Assembly (NCBI GenBank): GCA_001643535.1
Contig: LXTG01000020.1
Span: 1 to 5,260, forward strand
DNA: 5,260 bases
Direction: 5' to 3'
From: a candidate division NC10 bacterium SPGG6
GTDB lineage: Bacteria > Methylomirabilota > Methylomirabilia > Methylomirabilales > CSP1-5
Positions 1 to 5,260 of the stretch are shown here, piece after piece. Each line of letters begins with the position of its first letter. Positions within the stretch are counted from its first letter, which is position 1. The notes below the pieces were generated by a model. The model saw only the letters and a list, made by a program, of their open reading frames with translations, was not told the DNA's origin and did no database searches. The translations under genes and the position numbers were made by a program.

Positions 1-1
1 A

Positions 2-1060
2 GGGCAAATTGTGGCGGAGACCGGGCTTAAGCCCGTCAGCAAAGAGGGGTTGCTAACGCAGGCCGACTTCATTTCCTTAAACTGCGATCTGAATCCCACC
101 AGCATGCACATCATATGTGAGCCAGAACTTCGGATGATGAAACCGACCTCCTTCCTGATAAACACCGCCCGGGGACTCCTAGTGGAGGAGCGGGCTCTCG
201 TGAGGGGCCTTAAAGATGGAGAAATCGCAGGCGCGGCCCTTGATGTTTTTGAAAACGAACCGAATACCACTAGCCCGTTACTCTCCCTGGAGAACTTCAT
301 CGGCACCCCTCACCTCGGTGCCGCTACCGCCGAGGCCCAGGAGAACGTGGCCGTCGCCATCGCCCAGCAGGTGGCGGAGTATCTCACCAGGGGGGTGATC
401 CGGAACTCGGTGAATACCCCCTCCATTGAGCCGGAACTTTTGGCCAAGATTCAGCCCTATCTTATACTTGCGGAAAAGCTGGGGGGCCTCGACTCACAGC
501 TGGCCGAGGGGCGGTTCCAGGAGATTCGTATCGAGTACACCGGGGAGGTCGCGAGCTACGATACGTCGCCGCTCACGGCGGCGGTCGTGAAAGGGGTGCT
601 CGACCCGATCACGTCGGGCACGATCAACATCGTCAACGCCCTCCCCTTTGCCCGGCAGCGGGGGATCCGCGTGGTGGAGTCGAAGAGCAGCCACGAAGAG
701 GACTACGTCAGTCTCATCTCTGTCATCATCCAGACCGACCGAGGACAGAGCCTCGTTGCCGGGACCCTCTTCAGCCGGCGGGAGCCTCGTGTAGTCCGAA
801 TCGACGAATTCTCTCTCGAGGCGGTCCCGGAAGGGTACCTCCTCATCTTCTCCAACCTGGACGTCCCCGGAGTCATCGGGAAGATCGGCACCATCCTTGG
901 GCAAAACCAGGTCAACATCGCCGGCATGGTCCTGGGCCGAGAGAAGCAGGGGGGCAAGGCGGTTTCCGTCGTGAACGTCGATAGCCCGATCCCCACGCCT
1001 GTCCTCGATGAGATCCGACAGATGCCCAACATCGTCTATGCCAAGGTGGTGAAGGTCTAA
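2..1060 (+). CDS. serA: D-3-phosphoglycerate dehydrogenase, 5'-truncated by window edge
   Basis: This enzyme oxidises 3-phosphoglycerate to 3-phosphohydroxypyruvate with NAD+, the first step of serine synthesis in the cytosol. The frame is open to the left edge, so the GTG at 11 is an internal valine codon and not the start; about 175 N-terminal residues should lie outside. Counting that codon as residue 1, residues 1-110 are the end of the NAD-binding domain and the return of the catalytic domain. They hold the catalytic Arg54 (NTARG), Glu83 (DVFENEP) and His101 (TPHLGAAT). Residues of roughly 137-270 match the intervening domain (allosteric substrate-binding type) of long-form SerA. Residues 277-349 form an ACT domain (NLDVPGVIGKIG, then QVNIAGMVLGR and a GG turn), the usual site of serine feedback. 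The usual glycine after ARG is Leu and the DE pair is EE (RGLLVEERAL), which are mild changes. TAA at 1058 is followed after one base by hisZ. Confidence 0.95.
   Translation, partial: GQIVAETGLKPVSKEGLLTQADFISLNCDLNPTSMHIICEPELRMMKPTSFLINTARGLLVEERALVRGLKDGEIAGAALDVFENEPNTTSPLLSLENFIGTPHLGAATAEAQENVAVAIAQQVAEYLTRGVIRNSVNTPSIEPELLAKIQPYLILAEKLGGLDSQLAEGRFQEIRIEYTGEVASYDTSPLTAAVVKGVLDPITSGTINIVNALPFARQRGIRVVESKSSHEEDYVSLISVIIQTDRGQSLVAGTLFSRREPRVVRIDEFSLEAVPEGYLLIFSNLDVPGVIGKIGTILGQNQVNIAGMVLGREKQGGKAVSVVNVDSPIPTPVLDEIRQMPNIVYAKVVKV
1051..1055 (+). promoter_or_regulatory. Ribosome binding site of hisZ inside the serA end
   Basis: GAAGG lies within the last codons of serA, six bases before the GTG start of hisZ at 1062. 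A stronger purine run (AAGGTGGTGA, 1043-1052) lies just upstream. Both sit in translated serA sequence, so hisZ is probably translated by ribosomes finishing serA. The site supports the GTG start; no in-frame ATG nearby gives a better fit to the family N-terminus. Confidence 0.55.
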
Positions 1061-1061
1061 G

Positions 1062-2357
1062 GTGATCCCCACGGCTATCCCTAAAGGGGTTCGAGTTTTT
1101 CCCCCGTCCGAGGCAGCCCTCCTCAGGTGGGTAGAGAGGAAACTCCTCTCCGTCTTCCAGCGCTGGGGTTTTCGGGAAGTCCTGACCCCAACCTTCGAGT
1201 ACCTGGAGGTCTTCGCTCACGGTGCAGGGGACGGCGTCCAGGGGAAGACCTTCAAGTTCGTGGACCGACAGACCGGGCTTCTCCTGGCGTTGCGGTCCGA
1301 TCTGACCCCCCAGGTAGCGAGGATGGTGGCTGCCAACATGCACCATCATCCCCTCCCCCTTCGCCTCGCCTACTCCGCCCCGATCTTCCGCCATGAGAAA
1401 CCCCGGCCAGGACTGCAGCGGGAGTTCTTTCAGGCCGGCGTAGAGCTGATCGGCTCTGACCGGCCCGAGGCGGACGCCGAGATGATTTCCATGGCGGTCC
1501 AGGGATGCCAGGAGGCCGGACTCCGACATTTCCAGATCGACGTCGGACAGGTGGAGTACCTCCGGGGGATGCTGAACGCGCTTAACCCGTCCCCAGACCT
1601 TCGCCGAAAGATCCTTTCGGCCCTCCGACGCAAGGACGCCTTGGAGCTCGAGCTCACGCTGAGGCCTCTACCGGTCGAGGCCAGGTTGAAAGAAGGCATC
1701 CTCAACCTGACCACCCTTTACGGGGGCGAAGCGGTTCTGGAACAGGCAAAGACTTGGGCTGTCACGGAGGAGTCCCGGCTCGCCCTTGAAAACCTGAACC
1801 AGGTCTACGACGTCCTAACGACATATGGCCTCGCCGAGCACATCATTATTGACCTCGGAGAGACCTATGCCTTCGACTACCACACCGGCGTGGTCTTCCA
1901 GGTCTTCACCGAGTCGCTAGGCTATCCGATCGGGGGTGGTGGCCGGTACGACAACCTCATTGGCCAGTTCGGCTACCCCTGCCCCGCGACCGGCTTCGCC
2001 TTCGAGCTGGAGAAGGTCCTGGCCGCCCTGGAGGCAGAGGGAACCCTTCCAGCAGATCAGGGCCCAAACTTCCTGATTATCGATTTCAATCCGGACAAGC
2101 GTCAGGCCCTGCACATTGCCCAAGCCTTGCGAAATAAGGGGTACGCCGTTGCGAGGGACATCATCCGCCGCGACCTGGACGGATCGCTCCACTATGCTCG
2201 GGTGAGTGCCATCCCCCGGGCTATCATTCTAGGGCTCGAGGGAATGCCCAGAGATGCCTTGACCCTGCGGGACCTTTCGGCAGGGACGGAGACGACCTTC
2301 TCCATTGCAGAGTTTTGCCAGCACGTCAAGGATGGGACGCTGACATGGCCAACGTGA
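1062..2357 (+). CDS. hisZ: ATP phosphoribosyltransferase regulatory subunit HisZ (HisRS-like)
   Basis: HisZ is a catalytically dead paralogue of histidyl-tRNA synthetase that assembles with short-form HisG to make and regulate ATP phosphoribosyltransferase, the first step of histidine synthesis. The 431-residue protein keeps the class II synthetase fold: a motif 1 region near residues 36-46 (GFREVLTPTFE), motif 2 at 109-122 (FRHEKP, then GLQREF) and GGGGRYDNLIGQFG at 291-304. It is not a working HisRS: the RGLDYYTG signature of HisRS is here YAFDYHTG (269-276), with Tyr269 replacing the arginine needed for histidine activation. Residues from about 334 to the end form an alpha/beta segment (FLIIDF, GYAVARDIIRRDLDGSL, AIILG) resembling a remnant of the HisRS anticodon-binding domain, so this is a long-form HisZ. 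The GTG start directly follows serA and the end overlaps purA. The partner hisG is not in the window. Confidence 0.92.
   Translation: MIPTAIPKGVRVFPPSEAALLRWVERKLLSVFQRWGFREVLTPTFEYLEVFAHGAGDGVQGKTFKFVDRQTGLLLALRSDLTPQVARMVAANMHHHPLPLRLAYSAPIFRHEKPRPGLQREFFQAGVELIGSDRPEADAEMISMAVQGCQEAGLRHFQIDVGQVEYLRGMLNALNPSPDLRRKILSALRRKDALELELTLRPLPVEARLKEGILNLTTLYGGEAVLEQAKTWAVTEESRLALENLNQVYDVLTTYGLAEHIIIDLGETYAFDYHTGVVFQVFTESLGYPIGGGGRYDNLIGQFGYPCPATGFAFELEKVLAALEAEGTLPADQGPNFLIIDFNPDKRQALHIAQALRNKGYAVARDIIRRDLDGSLHYARVSAIPRAIILGLEGMPRDALTLRDLSAGTETTFSIAEFCQHVKDGTLTWPT
2334..2337 (+). promoter_or_regulatory. Ribosome binding site of purA inside hisZ
   Basis: GGGA lies seven bases before the ATG at 2345, and AAGGA (2328-2332) lies twelve bases before it. 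Both are inside hisZ coding sequence. They favour the ATG at 2345 over the in-frame TTG at 2315, which would add ten residues foreign to the PurA family. Confidence 0.45.
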
Positions 2358-3649
2358 TCGTGGTCGGCAGCCAATGGGGAGACGAAGGGAAGGGGAAGAT
2401 CGTTGACACCATCAGCGAATCTTTCGACGCCGTGGCCCGGTATCAGGGGGGGAACAACGCAGGACACACGGTGGTGGTGGGCAACGAAAAGGTAATCCTC
2501 CATCTCGTCCCCTCGGGCATTCTTCGGAAAGGCAAGACCTGCATCTTGGGAAACGGGGTGGTGGTCGATCTCCCGGGCCTCACGCACGAGCTCAACCAGC
2601 TTGGCCGCCTAGCGGTGAAGGCGGAAGGACATCTGTACGTCGGCAAAAACGCGCACCTGGTCCTCCCCTATCACAAGATCTTGGATATAGAGCGGGAGCA
2701 GAACACCGCCCGACGCATCGGGACCACGGGACGCGGTATTGGTCCGGCGTACGCCGATAAGGTTGCCAGAGTCGGGATTCGGATCGGAGATCTCCTCGAC
2801 CCAGGATTTTTTCGAGAACGACTCCGGACCAACGTGATCGAAAAGCAGGCCCACGCCCCGAAAGAGAGTGCACTCCATACCCTCGACGCCGATGCCATCT
2901 TTGATGAGCAGATGGCCCACTTTCGCGAGGTCCAGGCCTTTCTCGTCGATGCCTCGGCGATTCTGAACCGGATGATCGACGCGGGAAAGAAGATCTTGTT
3001 TGAGGGAGCACAGGGGACCCTCTTGGATGTGGATCTGGGGACGTACCCGTACGTCACCTCGAGCAGTGCGACAGCCGGGGGGGCCTGCATCGGGACCGGG
3101 GTCGCACCGACCCGGATTGACGGGGTCTTGGGAGTCATAAAGGCCTACACGACCCGGGTGGGGGACGGCCCATTCCCCACAGAGCTCGGCGATAGTACCG
3201 GTGAGGAACTCCGCAGGCGCGGAGAAGAGTACGGGGCCACCACAGGAAGACCCAGACGGTGCGGGTGGCTCGATGCGATATCCCTTGCCTATGCCATCCG
3301 GGTGAACGGCTTCAGCACCCTGGCCCTTACCAAACTGGATGTCCTCGACCCCTTCCCGGTGCTCCAGATCTGTCGGGCCTATCGCTACCGGGATCAGACC
3401 CTGGAGGAATTCCCTAACGAGACCAACATCCTCAAGGAGTGCCAGCCACTCTATGAGGAGATCGAAGGCTGGCAGGAGAGCACGGTCGGGCGCACGTCCG
3501 TCGCGGAACTGCCCAAGAAATGCCGCGCCTTTCTGGATCGCCTGGAGGCCATCCTCGGCGTCGACATCTCAATCATCTCCACCGGCCCTGAACGGGACCA
3601 GACCATCCTCCTCCCCACGCGCACGTTGAAGCAGTGGGGACTCGTTTAG
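2345..3649 (+). CDS. purA: Adenylosuccinate synthetase
   Basis: PurA joins IMP and aspartate using GTP to make adenylosuccinate, the first committed step to AMP. The 434-residue protein matches the usual bacterial length of about 430. It starts MANVIVVGSQWGDEGKGK, with catalytic Asp13 and the GDEGKGK phosphate loop, and has catalytic His41 in GGNNAGHT. The IMP-contacting segments are present: TTGRGIGPAY at 127-136, GAQG with Gln223, and Thr238 in YPYVTSS. ATTGRPRRCGWLD (298-310), TKLDVLD (329-335, guanine recognition) and STGPERDQT (412-420) complete the family set. The ATG start at 2345 was chosen over TTG 2315 because it gives the standard family N-terminus. It overlaps hisZ by 13 bases in another frame, which suggests translational coupling. 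Small departures from the common DHGTYPYVTSSNTTAGG are DLGTYPYVTSSSATAGG, with the catalytic residues intact. No clear hairpin plus T-run terminator follows the stop. Confidence 0.98.
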   Translation: MANVIVVGSQWGDEGKGKIVDTISESFDAVARYQGGNNAGHTVVVGNEKVILHLVPSGILRKGKTCILGNGVVVDLPGLTHELNQLGRLAVKAEGHLYVGKNAHLVLPYHKILDIEREQNTARRIGTTGRGIGPAYADKVARVGIRIGDLLDPGFFRERLRTNVIEKQAHAPKESALHTLDADAIFDEQMAHFREVQAFLVDASAILNRMIDAGKKILFEGAQGTLLDVDLGTYPYVTSSSATAGGACIGTGVAPTRIDGVLGVIKAYTTRVGDGPFPTELGDSTGEELRRRGEEYGATTGRPRRCGWLDAISLAYAIRVNGFSTLALTKLDVLDPFPVLQICRAYRYRDQTLEEFPNETNILKECQPLYEEIEGWQESTVGRTSVAELPKKCRAFLDRLEAILGVDISIISTGPERDQTILLPTRTLKQWGLV

Positions 3650-3653
3650 TCAA

Positions 3654-3681
3654 GAGTTGAGAGTCGAGGGTTCACGGTTCA
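3654..3681 (+). repeat. Degenerate heptanucleotide tandem repeat (4 units)
   Basis: Four consecutive 7-base units read GAGTTGA, GAGTCGA, GGGTTCA and CGGTTCA, starting five bases after the purA stop. Neighbouring units differ by one to three bases. The 7-base period is plain by eye, but the array is short and degenerate. Its function is unknown; similar heptad arrays occur between genes in several bacterial groups. Confidence 0.5.
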
Positions 3682-3859
3682 CAGAAAAGGCTGGCCAGTC
3701 CCTCCACTTCCTTTCTTGCGTTAGCCACTCTTACCATAACTGGCGCGGCTCGATTGGCAGTTAATCTAGCAGCGCACCCCTTTCCAGCGTTCAGGCAGTC
3801 CAGAGCCACTCTGTACGTTGGGGGGCCGATCGAGCAGTGATTATTTGGCACCGCTAGCC

Positions 3860-3898
3860 CGCATTATTCACGAACGGAGTGTCTTCGTGAATAATGCG
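3860..3898. repeat. Perfect 15-bp inverted repeat (stem-loop 1)
   Basis: CGCATTATTCACGAA (3860-3874) is followed by a 9-base loop and its exact reverse complement (3884-3898). A perfect 15-bp, partly AT-rich stem is unlikely by chance. No T-run follows, so it is not a standard terminator of purA. It could be a remnant of a transposable element end, a protein-binding palindrome or a structured RNA element. Confidence 0.85.
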
Positions 3899-3930
3899 CC
3901 TGCAGGTGCGGGCTCGGCCGCACCGGCAGG
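3899..3930. repeat. GC-rich inverted repeat (stem-loop 2)
   Basis: CCTGC (3899-3903) pairs with GCAGG (3926-3930), and GGTGCGG (3905-3911) pairs with CCGCACC (3918-3924). One A/G mismatch lies between the two stems and the loop has six bases (GCTCGG). It begins on the base directly after stem-loop 1. Confidence 0.8.
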
Positions 3931-3936
3931 TTTCGA

Positions 3937-3955
3937 TCCCGCCGCTGGGGCGGGA
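3937..3955. repeat. GC-rich inverted repeat (stem-loop 3)
   Basis: TCCCGCC (3937-3943) and GGCGGGA (3949-3955) form a perfect 7-bp stem around a 5-base loop, six bases after stem-loop 2. Confidence 0.7.
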
Positions 3956-3977
3956 CTCAAGGCTAGCCCTGAGCGAG

Positions 3978-3995
3978 GCCCCGCAAACGCGGGGC
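3978..3995. repeat. GC-rich inverted repeat (stem-loop 4)
   Basis: GCCCCGC (3978-3984) and GCGGGGC (3989-3995) form a perfect 7-bp stem with an AAAC loop. The hairpin is framed by CCCTGAGCGA (3967-3976) and GGAGTCGAAG (3996-4005), which resemble the two halves of a GAGCGAAGTCGAAG-type intergenic repeat that I recall from many bacterial genomes. No T-run follows. Confidence 0.7.
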
Positions 3996-4129
3996 GGAGT
4001 CGAAGTCCCTCGGCTCTGCTCGGGACCGTTCCTATATCAGACATGGCAGGCATGCCCCATGGCAGTTGAATGGAGCCGTCCCGGATACGAGCCAGGACAC
4101 ACCGGCACCCTGACGCTCAAGATGTCAGA

Positions 4130-4163
4130 GGTGGGAAGAGCCCCCCCCTGGCGTTCCCGCACC
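4130..4163. repeat. Bulged inverted repeat with an eight-C run in the loop
   Basis: GGTGGGAA (4130-4137) can pair with TTCC (4154-4157) and CACC (4160-4163), leaving a 2-base bulge. The loop includes eight consecutive C. It is followed by mixed sequence without a T-run, so terminator function is doubtful on the plus strand. Confidence 0.3.
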
Positions 4164-4193
4164 TGAACTGCCTATTCCCTCATTTTAATTGGA

Positions 4194-4222
4194 TTGCCAA
4201 ACACAAACTTCCGACGTAGTTC
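4194..4222 (+). promoter_or_regulatory. Weak candidate sigma-70 promoter for ino1
   Basis: TTGCCA (4194-4199) matches the -35 consensus at five of six positions. Seventeen bases later TAGTTC (4217-4222) is a poor -10 match. The location, in the AT-richer stretch ahead of ino1, is the main support. Confidence 0.15.
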
Positions 4223-4265
4223 CTTCCCGGACATTTTGATCGCTACACAATGGACGAAAATCAGC

Positions 4266-4271
4266 GAGGTG
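4266..4271 (+). promoter_or_regulatory. Ribosome binding site of ino1
   Basis: GAGGTG ends seven bases before the ATG at 4279. In this frame the preceding stop is TGA at 4237, and no ATG, GTG or TTG lies between, so this site fixes the start. The ATG at 4250 is in another frame. Confidence 0.75.
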
Positions 4272-4278
4272 CCCCTCC

Positions 4279-5260
4279 ATGGAGAAAATTAAAATCGCCA
4301 TTGTCGGCGTTGGTAACTGCGCGAGTTCATTGCTTCAAGGTATCGAGTACTATAAAGACAAGGATAGCAAAGAGGCCATCGGACTCATGCACTGGGAGAT
4401 CGGTGGTTACACGCCCTTCGATATTGATGTCGTCGCGGCATTTGACATAGACATCCGTAAGGTGGGAAAGGATGTATCAACGGCAATTTTTCAACCCCCC
4501 AACTGCACCACAATCTTCTGTGAGAATATACCAAAGAAGGGAACCATCGTCCGCATGGGTCGGATCCTGGACGGCTTTGCCGAGCACATGAAAAACTACC
4601 ATGAAAAATACACCTTCCTTCCGTCTGACCAAAAAGAGCCGAGCAAAGAAGACGTGATCAGAGAGCTGAAAGAATCAGGTGCCGAGATTCTCCTAAATTA
4701 CCTTCCCGTAGGATCTCAAAAGGCCACGCAATTTTATGCCGAATGTGCCCTCGAAGCCCGAGTCGGCTTTATAAACAACATCCCTGTGTTCATCGCCAGC
4801 GACCCCAGCTGGGGCGACCGATTTAGAGCAAGGGGGGTTCCCCTTGTTGGGGACGACATAAAATCCCAGCTCGGTGCCTCCATAGTGCATCGTGTGCTAG
4901 CCAACCTTTTTAAGAACAGGGGAGTTGAACTTGAGAGGACGTATCAACTTAATACTGGCGGCAACACAGATTTTCTGAACATGCTCGACAGAAGCCGTCT
5001 GGCTTCCAAAAAAACCTCCAAGACAGAAACGGTACAATCTCAAAATGAACAGCGGCTGGAAGAGGAAAACATTCATATCGGCCCAAGCGATTGGGTTGCA
5101 TGGCAGAAAGACAACAAAATCGCTTTCATCCGACTGGAGGGCAAGCTTTTCGGTGACGTTCCCATGAACCTCGAATTGCGCCTTTCGGTCGAAGATTCTC
5201 CTAATTCTTCCGGCGTGGTGATCGATGCCATCCGGTGCTGTAAACTCGCAATTGACCGCG
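4279..5260 (+). CDS. ino1: Inositol-3-phosphate synthase, 3'-truncated by window edge
   Basis: Ino1 converts glucose 6-phosphate to 1D-myo-inositol 3-phosphate using bound NAD+ through oxidation, cyclisation and reduction. The 327 visible residues begin with a Rossmann segment IAIVGVGNCASSLLQGIEYY (6-25) whose GxGxxA motif is at 10-15. Asp56 (VVAAFD) is placed to bind the NAD ribose. The family core follows: NYLPVGSQ (140-147), NNIPVFIASDP (166-176), GDDIKSQLGAS (191-201), YQLNTGGNTDFLNM (222-235) and SKKTSKTETV (243-252). Lys244 and Lys248 of SKKTSK, with Lys280, match catalytic lysines of the yeast enzyme by my own alignment. The protein is of the short type (about 360-390 residues, archaea and actinobacteria), so roughly 35-60 residues are missing to the right. 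GC is clearly lower than in the upstream genes. It is probably transcribed from its own promoter; the product could feed phosphatidylinositol or inositol-phosphate solutes, which the window cannot decide. Confidence 0.95.
   Translation, partial: MEKIKIAIVGVGNCASSLLQGIEYYKDKDSKEAIGLMHWEIGGYTPFDIDVVAAFDIDIRKVGKDVSTAIFQPPNCTTIFCENIPKKGTIVRMGRILDGFAEHMKNYHEKYTFLPSDQKEPSKEDVIRELKESGAEILLNYLPVGSQKATQFYAECALEARVGFINNIPVFIASDPSWGDRFRARGVPLVGDDIKSQLGASIVHRVLANLFKNRGVELERTYQLNTGGNTDFLNMLDRSRLASKKTSKTETVQSQNEQRLEEENIHIGPSDWVAWQKDNKIAFIRLEGKLFGDVPMNLELRLSVEDSPNSSGVVIDAIRCCKLAIDR

Larger units (their letters stand above)
3650..4278. other. Intergenic region without a credible gene
   Basis: The 629 bases between purA and ino1 hold only short open frames (up to 83-90 codons around 3818-4166). 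These read through the inverted repeats and resemble no protein I recognise. I see no tRNA or rRNA. Contents from left to right are a heptad-period repeat (3654-3681), unremarkable sequence to about 3850, a chain of stem-loops (3860-3995, with a weak one at 4005-4026), an 8-base direct repeat CATGGCAG (4042-4049 and 4058-4065), a bulged hairpin with a run of eight C in its loop (4130-4163), and AT-richer sequence (about 4170-4260) that probably carries the ino1 promoter. Confidence 0.8.

Noticed and set aside
912..1529. Long minus-strand open frame of 205 codons across serA/hisZ
   Set aside because: It lies antisense to two well-identified genes, spans their junction, has no recognisable motif, and is expected from GC-rich codon bias on the opposite strand. 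The other antisense frames over serA, hisZ and purA were rejected for the same reason.
2315..2344. Upstream TTG start for purA
   Set aside because: It adds ten residues inside hisZ that do not occur in PurA, while ATG 2345 gives the standard family N-terminus.
3860..3898. Rho-independent terminator of purA
   Set aside because: The stem is perfect but lies about 210 bases past the stop, has AT-rich internal pairs, and is followed by GC-rich sequence instead of a T-run.
3931..3960. tRNA T-arm-like sequence (TTTCGATCCC)
   Set aside because: No acceptor stem, D-arm or anticodon arm can be placed around it; the pairing is explained by the stem-loop at 3937-3955.
3860..4026. CRISPR array
   Set aside because: The hairpins differ in sequence and spacing; there is no recurring direct repeat with uniform spacers and no cas gene.
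3818..4069. Plus-strand 83-codon frame in the intergenic gap
   Set aside because: It has a TTG start without a convincing ribosome site, an Ala/Gly/Pro-rich sequence produced by the inverted repeats, and no family resemblance. The overlapping frames at 3868-4053 (minus) and 3894-4166 (plus) are equally likely, as expected for palindromic non-coding DNA.
4250..4450. Plus-strand 66-codon frame overlapping the ino1 start
   Set aside because: It is out of frame with ino1, whose N-terminal Rossmann motif and ribosome site clearly start at 4279.

Overview
The window looks like chromosomal DNA from a free-living, probably uncultured bacterium. It holds a compact run of three biosynthetic genes on the plus strand, a gene-free gap of about 630 bases rich in inverted repeats, and the beginning of a fourth gene whose base composition differs from the first three.

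Layout: (1) Positions 2-1060 carry the 3' two-thirds of serA (D-3-phosphoglycerate dehydrogenase, long form with a C-terminal ACT domain), cut by the left edge. (2) Positions 1062-2357 carry hisZ, a histidyl-tRNA-synthetase-like regulatory subunit of ATP phosphoribosyltransferase, starting one base after the serA stop. (3) Positions 2345-3649 carry purA (adenylosuccinate synthetase), overlapping the end of hisZ by 13 bases. (4) Positions 3650-4278 hold no credible gene. They contain a degenerate 7-bp-period repeat just after purA and a cluster of back-to-back stem-loops around 3860-3995. (5) Position 4279 to the right edge carries ino1, an inositol-3-phosphate synthase of the short archaeal/actinobacterial type, cut by the window end.

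How the genes relate: serA, hisZ and purA are packed with 1-base and overlapping junctions and should be one transcript that began left of the window. SerA commits glycolytic carbon to serine, and through serine to glycine and one-carbon units used in purine synthesis. HisZ partners a short-form HisG (not in this window) in the first step of histidine synthesis, a pathway that consumes ATP and releases the purine intermediate AICAR. PurA carries out the first dedicated step from IMP to AMP. The genes therefore meet at the serine/one-carbon/purine/histidine junction. Ino1 makes 1D-myo-inositol 3-phosphate from glucose 6-phosphate, the precursor for inositol lipids or inositol-containing solutes; it appears to be a separate unit.

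Organism: hand counts of single 60-base rows give about 55-62% GC in hisZ and purA and about 43-48% in ino1. Use of HisZ implies a short-form HisG, so an actinobacterial or enteric host is unlikely. A deep-branching soil or sediment lineage (something like NC10/Methylomirabilota or Rokubacteria) fits my recollection of such gene orders, but the sequence does not prove it. No strongly novel gene system is visible; the least explained part is the hairpin cluster between purA and ino1.
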